The notes under the pieces are model-generated. The model was not told the origin of the DNA, ran no database searches, and saw only the letters and a list, made by a program, of their open reading frames with translations. Below, one piece after another: positions 25,601 through 37,000 of a DNA stretch of 64,000 nt. Each line of letters opens with the position of its first letter. The first letter of the stretch is position 1. This stretch comes from Klebsormidium nitens (Eukaryota > Streptophyta > Klebsormidiophyceae > Klebsormidiales > Klebsormidiaceae). The stretch spans positions 186,001 through 250,000 of the forward strand of contig DF236990.1 of the NCBI GenBank assembly GCA_000708835.1, read 5' to 3'. The position numbers and the translations under genes were made by a program.

Positions 25601-26545
25601 ACCAGGCAGAAAGAGGCGCGGAACGGAGCATTGAACGAGGAAAAGGCAAGAAGACAGTGAAAGCAGAATCGAACGCTTTGGCATCAGGCTTTCGTACAGC
25701 CACCATCTTCTGAGCGGGGCCCATGTGTTGCTTGGAGCTTCTTTGCCGTCCATGTCAAGACGTCGAAAAGAGAAGAGGAGCAAAGAGCAACAAACAGGCT
25801 AGGGGGTGAAAACAAGCTGGTCAAAATGACTGCGTCGAAGTCTCCTGATGACCAGCAAAAAGGGATGGGTCTTGGAAGGCGAAGCAGGAATCAGGTGCTC
25901 AGCGACGAGAGCTCGACGAGCAACAACTGGTCGGTGCAGACTTAGCAGTAGTCCGGACATGTAACATAAATACGACTTATTATTCGATGAGACTGCATAT
26001 GTGGTTTCAAAGAGCCCGGAGCATCATACGTGCTGAGGCAGCCTGCTCTTTGAGCGTAGCACATCACTTGGCATGAGCTGACCTTGTGCAATACAACTAG
26101 ATTGATCACAAATTTAACGGAGACACATCTTTGCAGTGGCGTCAGGAACCAAAATATCGAAACTTCAACCACAGCTTTGAATGCTGCGGAATCGACAAAG
26201 GGCCAACACAGCCATCACGCCTCGCAGCATACGTGGGAATCAATTACTAGAAAAGCAGGGAGGTGGTCAAACATGAATACGAGCTCTCAGTCAGCAAGCA
26301 TTTAGGAGCGCCAGACGACCATGAAAGCGACGAAGGGGTACTCGCAAATTCAGCGAGGCAGCACAAACAACCTCGGATGCAAACGTAAGAACCTTCAGGT
26401 ATGGCATCCGTTGCAATACCACAAGGGCCATGGGCGCAGCCCACTCATCTGTCGTCCGTGCCAACCATATAAAGAGATTCAGAAGGAGCTGATACAGCAG
26501 ACATACGAGGACACCACGCGAACTTAAGGTGCAGAAAAAGAATTG
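22690..26545. repeat. Composite repeat copy 1 (modules X, U, Y, Z)
   Basis: Module X (22,690-23,300) contains GTGGCCGGGTGATGACGTCA and ends near CACTTAGAC. Two to three ~370-bp U units follow to about 24,110, then module Y (about 24,110-25,950) with GCAGCGGGTCCTGCTC near 24,438 and GGTGGCACGTGCTGACTGTGG near 24,729. Module Z (about 25,970-26,545) starts near a GAGACTGC block and contains GGCGTCAGGAACC and CATCACGCC. All four modules recur in the same order at 28,050-33,480. No coding capacity is conserved between the copies. Confidence 0.75.
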
Positions 26546-28040
26546 TGGTCACAACAACTGACCTGATAAACGCTCAGCATCTCGATGGCAACAGTTCAAC
26601 GGGCATTTAATATCTGCGGCAGAGCCCGAGTTCGTAAGAGTCTCGCCAGCAATAAAGAAAAAAGACTAGTGGATCGAAGCAGTAAGTCGCAAGCAAAAAA
26701 ATTCAAACCGAGAACAGCCGCCTGATCTAAACCAGCGGCACACTAGTCGCTTGACATGCCGTCGAGCGCTTTAGCATGAGCTCGGTTCGCAGCTTTGGGT
26801 AACCCAAAACCCATATCTCAATTCTTGGCATCCTGGCTGGCTCAAGAGCATAAACACACCGGAACGCAACGAGAAGCGCATACAAGAATGGAAAATACAT
26901 TAATGAGGCCTGCGCAGTACTTGTGTGGTACCATGCACCAAATTCGTTGAAAGCTATGCTAGGGCGTCAATTGCGGAGTGAGCAATCATCTTTGGGCAGA
27001 GCCCAAATGCATGTATCATCGCCAGCTATCGAAAACAGAGCTAGTGGAAGCAGTGCTCTTGCAAATAAAGGACCGCAAAACGAGAACCGCCGCCTGATTT
27101 TAGAGGCGGCACAGTGGCTTCGACAAGCCGTCGAGCGCTTTAGCATCAGGTCGAATCGCAAGTTTGAGTGGCCCAAAACCCACGTTCCAACTCTTGGCAT
27201 CCCGGCTGTTTCAAGAGCATAACAACTATCGAACTCGAAGAGAAGCGCATCCATAAAGTTAAACGAGTAACGAGGTCTGCCCTGAACGCGTCTGGCACCA
27301 TGCACCAATTCTTTTGAAAGCAATTGTCGGGCGTCAACTGCAGCAGAACGTTCATTGGGCGGTTCATTCTTAAATCCTTGCCAGCTATAAGAAACGAAAG
27401 ACAGTGAAAGCAGTGCCTCGCAAGCAAAGGACCATGAAACGAGCACAGCCGCCGGACTTAACAAGCGGCACAGTGGCTTTGACATGCCGTCGACGGGCAA
27501 CAGCACGTGGGTCGAAACACAGCAGCATTCCAGTCATGTACCAATTAAGACTCTGATGAGACTGCTTGTGCAATTTCAGGTAGCCCGGAACAAAATATGC
27601 GATAGCCTAGGGCAGTCTATGCCTTCATCTTAGGACGTTACTTGACACTAAGCTGACTTTGTGCAATACAACCGGATTGACTGCAACGAACACACAAAAG
27701 TGCTGTAACGTCAGGCACCGACAAACAACCTTTTACTTGCAGCATCGGATGCGCTGCAAATGGTCAGTCCAATGGAATCCCATCACAACCAGCATCGGGC
27801 AGGACAAACATTAGAAAAGCAAGAGCTATCACACAGCAATGGACGCCGTAAAAGATTGCTCGGCAAGCATAAACAGGAGCACCAGACGACCATGAAAGCA
27901 CCGGAGGGGCTATGGTCGCAATCATCTGATTTGGCGAGGCAGTCCAGATATACTAAGATGCAGAAATTTCGATAGTCTGGTATGGCATCCGGACTCAAAC
28001 GATGCCACTGATGACCATGTGGGCGCAGCCCGCTGGTTTT
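26546..28040. repeat. Partial composite copy (three U units plus module Z')
   Basis: Units with CGGCACAGTGGCTTCGACA occur near 26,733 (variant), 27,107 and 27,467. From about 27,540 the sequence follows module Z: GATGAGACTGCTTGTGCAATTTCAGGTAGCCCGGAA, GCTGACTTTGTGCAATACAACCGGATTGA, GAGCACCAGACGACCATGAAAGC and TATGGCATCCGGACTC, matching both 25,985-26,480 and 32,885-33,330. A 146-codon minus-strand frame at 28,223-27,783 crosses the Z'/X' boundary and is not conserved in the other copies. Confidence 0.7.
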
Positions 28041-28689
28041 GCCGTCCTTGCCGCGCAAAACAACCCAGCACATACTGCAACGTGCACCTTTTTCGGGAGC
28101 TGAGCAACTTCGTTCCCAAACACGTAGTCGTGCTTGTACACCTGGTGGCAGAGCAAAACGTTCTTGCCGCCCGTCCGGCAAAATGACGAGAAAGGGTTGA
28201 CGTTTCGAATCAGTCACTGCCATCCTCGCTGGCCGGATTCCATAGTGGACCAGACTTTGCTCAAAGAGGCTGCTGTGCGGATAACCCGTGTCAGCACTTC
28301 CATCGAAGTAATGAACATGATTATAAGAGGCGACTGAGAAACCCGAACGGAAGCTGCCCTGCGACCACGTGCTCGCGTGCGTTTACATCTTTGTACCCTA
28401 ATGTTTCATGCGAGGCACGTTAGAAGAGATAAAGCTATCAAGGGGTAAACGTGGGCTGCATTCCATCCTCACAACTGTTCATTGGTAGCTGAGGGCGTTT
28501 AAGAACCATACTTGAACGGGTCGAAAAAAGCTTAAAGTGGGCGTCCTGGGACCCGGAAACCCTGACGTCACATAGCGACATCGAAGCACGCCTCTCAGGT
28601 ATCTTGTCGGCAAAAAGTTGATATCAAAGTTTGTGCCCCGGGTACTGGGCCCTGCCAAAAGTGGCCGGGTGATGACGTCACTTAGACGC

Positions 28690-31130
28690 CCTCTTCAACA
28701 AGCGGCACAGTGGCTACACAATGCAGTCAAACGCTCTAGCAAGGATCAGCCACATGCACACTTCTGGGTGAGCCCGAAACCCAAGTTCAGCTGTTAGCAT
28801 CTTGGCCTGTTTAAGAGCATGACAAGTCCCGGCACTTAGAAGCGCACCCAGAAAGCAGAAACGCATAACAAGGTCGGGCCGGAACCATGCACCAACTTTT
28901 CTTGGAAGCATTCGTCGGGCGTCATTTTCAACAAAATCCTTCTTGAGCAGAGCCCAAACTCATAAATCCTCGCCAGCTGTAAAGAAAGAGCACTAGTGGA
29001 TCGAAGCAATAACTCGCAAGCAAAGGACCGTAACACAAGCATAGCCGCCTGACCTTAAGAAGGGACACGGTGGCTTCAACATGTCGTCGAGCGCTCTAGC
29101 ATCAGCTCGGTTCACAATTCTGGATGGCTAAAACCCTTGTTCCGACGTCTGGCATCCAAGCTGGCTCAAGGGCATAGCAACACCCGGAACATAAAGAGAA
29201 GCGTAGTCAAAAGCAGGAACAGATGACGAGCTCTAGTGCGCTAGATTTGCTTGGCACCATGCACCGGATTCTATCAAAGCGACCGTTGGGCGTCAACTGC
29301 GACAAGCGTGTCCTTGGGCGGAGCCCATGTTCATGAATCCTTGCCAGATGTGAATAAGGAGAGAAAGTATAGAAGCAGGGCTCGCAAGCAAGAGACGTTG
29401 AAACGAGCCCCGCCGCTTCCGCCTTACAATGGCACAGTGGCTTTGACATGCCGTCGCATGCTCTAGCGGCTGCTCAAATCGCAGCTTTGATTGGGCCCAA
29501 ACCCACGTTCAGCTCTTGGCATCTGGCTGGCTTAAGTACATAGCAACTCCCGTCATTCCGAGAGAACCGCAGCCACAAGGCGAAAAGAATGACGAGGTCT
29601 CCGCTGAACTCGTCTGGCACCATGCACTATATTCTCTTCGAAGCAATTATCGGGCGTCAACTGCATAGGCAATCTCGTCCTTGGGCAGAGCCCAGCTTTA
29701 CGAATCCTCGCCAGCGATAGAAAAAGAGCGATAGTGAAAGCAGTGCCTTGCATGCAGAGGACGTACAACGAGCACCGCTGCCTGACTTTAAGAGGCGGCA
29801 GGGCTTCGACATGCCGTCGAACGGTCTGCAAGCATCAGCTCTATCTACACCTTTAGCTCGATCTACTGGGCCCAAAACCCACACTCGAACTCATGGCATC
29901 CCGACTGCTTCCAGAGCATAGCAACAACCGACCTCGAAGAGAAGCGCCTCCAGAATCAATGACACATAGCGGGGTCTACGCTCAACTAAAGTTTGGCACC
30001 AGGCACCAATTCCTTTCCAAGCAAGTGTCTGGCGTCAACTGCGACAAATCCGTCCTTACGCAGAGCCAGAATCATAATCCTCATAATCCTCGCCAGACAT
30101 GACAAAAGAGAGATAACGGAAGCAGTGCCTCGCAAGCAGAGGACAGGAAAACGAGCACCGCCGCCTGACCTAACGCGGCGCGCACAGTGGCTTCGACATG
30201 CCGTCAGATGCTTTAGCATCAGCTCGATTCACCTCTTTGTGAGCCCAGAACCCACTCTCCAACACTTCGCATCGCGGCTGGCTTCAGAGCATAGCCGAAG
30301 GGGCAGTGGCTTCGACATGCCGTGTAAACGCTTTAGCATTGGGTCACTTCAGAGCTTTGGGTGGGTCCAAAACCCAAGTTCCAACTTATGGCAGCCTGGC
30401 TGGCTTCATAGCATAGCAACCCTCGAAACTTTAAAGAGAAGCGCAACAAAGAAGGACGAGGTCTGTGCTGAAGTCGTCTGGCACCATGCACCATATCCTT
30501 TTCTGAGAACATTTGTCGGGCGTCAACCGCAGAAAAGTTGTCACTGGGCGGAGCCCAGGTTCATAGATCCTCGCCAGATATTATTAAAGAGCGATAGTGG
30601 AAGCAGTGCCTCGCAAGCCAAGGACCGTAAAACGAGCACCGCAGCCTGACTCAAGAGGCCGCGCACAATGGCTTCTGCATGCAGTCGAACGCTTTGGCAT
30701 CAGCTCAATCAGCACCTTTTGAGTGGGCCCACATTCCAAATCTTGGCATCATGGCTGGCTCAAGCGCATAGCGGCACCCAGACCTCGAAGAGAAGCGCAT
30801 CCTTTTGCAAGTAACGAGGTTCGCTGAACTCGTTTGGCATAAGGCACCACAATGATCTCAAGAAAGCAATTGTCGGGCGTCAACTGGGCAGAGCCCAATC
30901 TCATAAATCCTCGCCAGACATGAGAAAAGGAAGAAAGTAGAAGCAGTGCCTCGCAAAAAAAGAAAGCACCAACGTGACCTAAGAAGCGGCACAGTGGCTC
31001 CGACATGCTGTCGAACGCTTTAGCATCAGCTCACTTTGCAGATTTTTGTGAGCCCAAAGCCCACGTTGCAACTCTTGACATCCTGGCTGGCTCAAGAATC
31101 CAGCAACCTTCAAAACTTAACAAATCAGCG
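28690..31130. repeat. Largest block of the ~370-bp U tandem array
   Basis: The anchor CGGCACAGTGGCTTCGACATG (and close variants) lies near 28,703, 29,065, 29,434, 29,795, 30,180, 30,305, 30,657 and 30,985, mostly 340-385 bp apart; the 30,305 copy is a short partial unit. Each full unit keeps the same order: a GGGCGTCAACTGCG block, the small hairpin TGGGC-loop-GCCCA, ATCCTCGCCAG, a CTCGCAAGCAAAGGACCGTA block, the anchor, GCTTTAGCATCAGCTCG, a GGGCCCAAAACCCACGTTC block, and CTTGGCATCCTGGCTGGCTC. Then come an AGAGAAGCGC stretch and TGGCACCATGCACCA. Frames are not conserved between units. Confidence 0.85.
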
Positions 31131-32840
31131 GACCAAGGGAGCAGAACCAATACTTTAGAATCGTTTGAAGACGCAAACTCCGGATTGGGGCACGCCAGGT
31201 TTAGCTTCGAACATGGAAACACAGTGCATCGACGTTTTCCAAGCAACTTTAGGCGTCAAACACGCAACCACCATCCCTTGGGCAAGCCCAATTTGATGTA
31301 TCCTTGCCGGCTAACCAAAATTGACAGAGAGCTCTTATCGAAAGCAATGTCTCAAAAACGTTAAGACGAGCACAGCCGAATCTGATGGTTGGCTTCTTAC
31401 ATACGACCGTCACCTGGGTGATAAACCAGAATAGCTGGCAGCGGGTCCTGCTCATTTCGGGCATCGGCCCCCGCAGCTCATGAAGCAGAAAATATGTGGG
31501 CTCCGGGTAATTGATGCACAATGGCCGCCCTCGATATTTGGTTGCAAGTTTTGCAGACCAGACCGGCAGCTAGCGCCCCCGGCCAGTCATAGACGGAAGC
31601 AGCATGAAGCTAAGAGTCTACAAGAGCGCATATAGCAAACAAGCAACGACAAGCCCCAGAAACACGGGACCTTGTCAAAACCAACAATCACTATAGCTCC
31701 ACGCATGTTCCAGGGGGAGGTGGCACGTGCTGGCTGTGGAAAAAGGTCCGCGCCGATTGTGGGGGAATACCGGGAGCTGACCACGTCGGCGCGTTGCAAA
31801 TAATCTTGAAGTTGAATGCTATTTTTGAAGAAAATTCATGCCGTCACTTACGATTTCGGATCAATGTGCGTTGAATCCGTGAGCGAGTCTTGAGATTGTG
31901 ACCACGCCTTTCCGACAGTGTTCCGGACCCAGAAGTGACCATTTTGACATCATTGAGGAACTCTAATCAGCGGCGCAATCGAGATACGACTCGTCCGTGG
32001 CCGAGGCCAATAACGAATAAAAGACGAGTAGGAAGGTAAAGAGTCACCCCAGCGATTCGTAAGAAACTCAAGGACGGGCCAGGTCCTGGATTTTAAAGAT
32101 CAGCGTGCATATATGGGAGCACCGAGCACTTCAACGTCGGATCCTGCGAGAACGATGCTGAGCAAAGCTTGCTGTCGCCATCGGTGTTTCCTGCAAAGCG
32201 TACACCATCAGTTCGCTTTCCATGCCACATGCACAGTAGAGCAATCCTCCAGCCCTGAAAACAGACAGCCTGGCGCTTTCAGGAAGACAACTGAAGAGGA
32301 CCAAAGGCAACATTGACTTGGACCCAACCGACAACCCAACCAGAGTTGGGCTTGTAGTAACCAATAACGAACCTCAGAAAGTCGGGGCGTCAGGCGCTTT
32401 AGTACAACCATGGCACAGTGAGCCAGCAACGGGGGGGCGCGCGCTCCATCACAGCCAACCTTTAGCGACCCGCACCCCAAACCAAGAAAAAAAATTAAAA
32501 GAGGCGGGGACCGGAGCAGGGAGTGGAAGAGAAAGAGGGAGAATTGCAGCAAGGGAGAAAAGCAACCGCTTTGGCATCAAACTTTTGCACTGCAAGCCTT
32601 TCTGAGCGGAGCCCATGTGCCGCTTGGGACTTCTTTGCCGTCCATGCGAAGACGTCGAAGAATTAAGAGGAGCAAAGACTTACGAACAGCAGGTGGTGAA
32701 AACAAGCAGAGTCGAAAATGACTGCCTAGAGATGAGTCTCGGAAGGCGGAGCAGGAATTAAATGCTAAAGCGCCGAGAACGAGTCAACCGGCAACTAGTC
32801 GTGACGTGAGTCTATCAGCAAGGGTTTAGATCCAACTAAT

Positions 32841-32875
32841 GTTACAGGGTTACAGGGTTACAGGGTTACAGGGTT
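32841..32875. repeat. Octamer microsatellite GGTTACAG, about 4.4 copies
   Basis: A perfect run of the 8-mer GTTACAGG/GGTTACAG, beginning right before module Z'' of the composite repeat. It resembles, but is not, the plant-type telomere repeat TTTAGGG. Confidence 0.95.
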
Positions 32876-33485
32876 CGGAGTTTACTGAGACTGCTTATCT
32901 AATTTCAGATAGCCCGGAATTCGACACGAGCTAGGGCCGCCTGTTTCATAGCACACACTTGGTTTGCATGAGCTGACTATGTGCGACGAAGTACATATGA
33001 CTGCAAACGAGGACACAAACTTGCAGTGGCATCAGGCACTTGGATCGAAATCCAACCTTTACTCGCGCACCATCACATGCTGCGAACAAAGTGGAATGCC
33101 TTCACAGCCAGCGCGCTTGCATCATTCGTGCAAATCAGACGTGCAAATCAGATAATAAAAAAGCAGGGAGTAACGTCACAAAGCTACGCCATAAATGATT
33201 GCTCGGCAGGCAGAGTCATGAGCACCAGACGCCCATGAAAGTAGCGAAGGGGGTATGGCATCCGTTACTGATTTGGCGAGGCAGCACAACATACTCAGAT
33301 GACATTCACTTGCCGTTGGGTATGGCATCCGGACTCGACCGATTCCCGAACTGAGCGCAGCGCACTCAATAAGCTGTCCTTGCCAACCATAAGCAGAAGA
33401 ATTTGGAGGATCCGATACAAGCGCATCCAAGGACAACCATGCACAAAGGCGGAGACAAGGGTTTTCTGGTCACGAAAAATGACCC

Positions 33486-34008
33486 TAGAAACGCTCGGCA
33501 TCTTAGGGGCAGCCCTTATGATGGCACCGTCTGACCGTTACGCTTCGGGCCGCCTTCAAAGAGTTTCCAGGATGACGAAAAGCAACAGTACTCTCAGAGG
33601 GATTCACCTCAATCAACGGGCCTTCTTTTTGAACGCATAAAGCAGTCGCGTGCAATTGTGTCTTGCACGCAGCGCAACGAGACCTTTATAAGGAAAGGAC
33701 TCATGAAGAAGATAGACATGAAAAACATAATTGCGGAAACCTCGTCGCACCTCTCGGAGTTCGGAGCGAATAGCTGCAAAAATCTATGTCGACCATCCTT
33801 TCGTGGACCTGGCTTCGCTGAAAATCCAAAGTTCTCACCAATCGAGCAGAACTACAAAGGAAATCGGCTGAACAAAGACATAAGAACTAAAAAGGTACGT
33901 ACTCAATGATTTTGCTTGAGTTGGATGATGACGAAAATTGTATTATACAGAGGAAAGTGTCCCACACCGTTATGTACAACCTAGTCACTCACGCCTTTCA
34001 ACGCAATC
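33486..34008. other. HCF173 3' flank; no gene recognised
   Basis: Sequence immediately downstream of the HCF173 stop codon. It should hold the transcript's 3' untranslated region and polyadenylation site, but I see no unambiguous signal and no other gene. Confidence 0.4.
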
Positions 34009-37000
34009 CTATGATTGTGCCGCCGCAACTTGTTTCTCCAACTTCCCGGTCACCCCTTCCTTGAGCGAGGAGAAGTACTGGGTGTAGTCCCGCGGGGGCG
34101 GCGGGTTGGATGGGTCAACCTCGAACGGCACGCTGAAGGGAACCGTGCTTTTAACCTGCGCAAAGAGTAGGTATGAGGACCGAGCTTTGTGCTGTCCCCT
34201 CGATCTGCTCGACAACATCTGGACGAACAGCAAGGGTTCCTATCACCCTGAAATTGCATCCTTGCAGAAAAGTAGCTCTTATCGTGTTGAAGATGAGCAG
34301 TCGTACTTATCAGAGAGCGGATGCGCGCGATTCGCGTCAAGAAAGCAAGCCAATCGAGAGTTGGCAAGCATATTGCCGGTTCTATCATGTTCAGAAACTG
34401 CCAGCAGGGAGGACTGGGAAGCTAATTTCCGAAATCGCCAATCGTGGCTCAAAGGACCTTGCTTGTACAATTGGTTCAACTTGACACAAACCGAGTGCAG
34501 GCTCTGAGGAAAGCACGACAAAATATGCAACAGTCAGCACTTTTCGCAGTCTACTTCCGTGGAAAGGCAAGGGCGCAACTTAGGGGCAAAGGCTGCCATA
34601 CCCGAGAGTCAAGAGAAGTGGGTTTGCTTTGCCGCCCAGTTCCTTCAGAGAAGAGTCTGGACTGTTGACCGAGAGAGAAACGATGGCCGCCCTCACCTCA
34701 AAAGTTTTATCGAGCGCTTCGGGACTGGCGAGTGCGGCAACACATATCCTCGCCACCTCTTCCCGCCCAATCTTGCCCTGGACAACAGCTGCGGGTCTCA
34801 CTTCAACACAGAGATGACGTGCTATATCCGCTTTGATTGCGCTGAACATTCCCCCACGATACACAATACGTTCAGACTGATACGGAGCTTGTAAGGGCCT
34901 CTTGACAATGCCTCTTGACAATTGATACGAAGAATCTTCCAGTACTCAGCCAAGAGCCGTCCCTGAGGAAGGCCAGCTTTGTGAGCAACTAGTTTCGAGC
35001 GGGTCATTCCTTCTAACGAAAGATTGCAGTGACAAATAAGAATATCAACCCTTTTTGATGGATTGCAAGCGTTTTCCCTCACTTCTACTCCAATAGTCGC
35101 GTCATTTCAGACCGCAGAAAACTACTCCATTCTTGGGCGACCTCGAGCAGCAACATTACCGTGATATTGTCGCCCTGATCAAATTGGAGCTCCGCCCCCG
35201 CCGGCTCCTCTGTTAGCGCGCACGGCCGAATGATCGTGTACGGCACACCGCTGCTCCTGACGACGTCTTCCCCCTGAGAGAGCGACAAGTGTCAGCGGCT
35301 CGTACAATCCCTCATCTACGGACTTACGTGACAGGTAGGAATCTACTCGCGAAAATCCTTAAAACGTGAATACTTGACAATGCTAGGTGCAGATTTGCAT
35401 GCAGATCATGCTAGACGAGGGCGTTCTCGAATCCCTTATTATCTGTTGGCGCCCAAGAAGCAGGTCTACATCGGATCATGGTCGCCTTTTCAGCCACATT
35501 GAAGGAGCAATCGTGACAACGCAACTGTCACCTGACAGTTGCGGACAATACCGCAACTTCGCAGCAACCGAATCTGACAACCGTCTCGTAGAGCACAAAA
35601 AACAAGTGCACAAAGATCAAAACTTTACACTTTGCCAAAGTGATTAACAGAGCGCTTTGCAGGTCCGCTTAGACTAGGATCCGAAATAGGTCAGTGGCAG
35701 CAATTATTCACGCGCCGGCGGACTCGTGTATGCATTCCATTGTGCACTAATGACAGACACTTTTGATGCGCTCTGCTCACGTGCAATGGGTCTAAGAAGG
35801 GGCTGCTGAAGCTCGGCATTCCCTTCAGATTTTCGCCCTCCCAACCCACCGGAAACTGAGTACTGCTACCGGATTGGCTGACCGCTCATCTCGAATGACA
35901 CTCAGAAACCGCTCACAGCCTCCGCAAAAGAGAATTACTCGGATCATAAGTCGTGACTTCGGTTCCCTTGACGGAAGCGGAACCGAATGCTTTGCCTCAG
36001 AAGCCTAACCATGAACTTAGTGGTTTAAATGAACTTCGTATGCAGAGAATATGCTAGATCCGGACTACCGACAACATGTACCTTGAGCTTGTATGTCAAG
36101 AGGCCGCCCAGTTGATCATTCATTCGGACGGCCGGCGGTTGCTTATCAAGGTCCAAGCCCGGGCGTCCGGGCCGAGTGACGCCAGCAGAACCCACGTGGA
36201 CAAATCTGCACCGAACGTTGCACAGATTGCTTAAAATACCTTTCGAACAGAACTTGGCCTCTCACTGTCTGGCGGATTCTGAGCAACTTGTAACAGCCCA
36301 CCTGTTTCGGTCTGCATAGCAAGACGGAGTTCTCGGGAAATTTCTGTACGACACCGTTGCACTTGAAGCGCCGACGAGTCGATGACTCGCAGGACACACT
36401 CTCCATGAAAAGAGTTGTAGAAAGGGAGCACTCGGACATCACCGTTCAAAAACACCGAAAGGTAGATTTTATATGCCAAACGTAAGCCGCAGCAATGATA
36501 GTGAACCTTGTACGCAGGGCCCCGGATGCAGAGTCTTCATACATCTGATCGGTTCCACGGTTTGCAGAGCATTATTGAAAGAGAGAGATATAAGAACAGT
36601 GTATTCAAGCGCCGACCAATGTCAAATCTGCTGACGCACGTTATATGGCAACCGAGATGCAAGCCGACATACTCTACGTCGCCTACTGTTGCCACAGCAT
36701 GCACGTTATGACGCCCACTTTAGGATCCGCTTCGAACGCATGCCGGGCATTTGCGCACCAACATATACTCCTGCGAATATGTTGCTTGCTGAGAAAAGCT
36801 TAACGTGAGGTGGGTCTTTGGGATACGACTCACTTCGGCGTGATGGGCTCCTTGAGGTACGCCTTGATTGATGCTACGGGTAGCTCAAACGCGCCGTCTT
36901 CGTACGTGGGATTAAGCTCACCGTCGGACTCGAACTTGCTGAACATCAACTGCACAGATGAAAGCGGCAATGAACCTTTTGAGGACGACTAAACTTTGTC

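Larger units (their letters stand above)
28041..33485. repeat. Composite repeat copy 2 (modules X', U', Y', Z'')
   Basis: X' (28,050-28,690) repeats X at an offset of 5,402 bp: GTGGCCGGGTGATGACGTCA and the following CTTAGAC occur at both. U' holds six to eight ~370-bp units to about 31,100. Y' (31,140-32,800) repeats Y at about 7,000 bp offset: GCAGCGGGTCCTGCTC near 31,439 and GGTGGCACGTGCTGGCTGTGG near 31,719. Z'' (32,880-33,480) has GGCATCAGGCAC, TTCACAGCC and TATGGCATCCGGACTC. The unequal number of U units explains the different offsets and suggests unequal exchange within the U array. Confidence 0.75.

Noticed and set aside
27783-28223. 146-codon minus-strand frame
   Set aside because: It crosses the boundary of two repeat modules and is broken in the other copies of both modules.
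22690-33485. CRISPR-like or satellite array
   Set aside because: Units are about 370 bp and diverged with no short identical repeats or unique spacers; this is eukaryotic repeat DNA.
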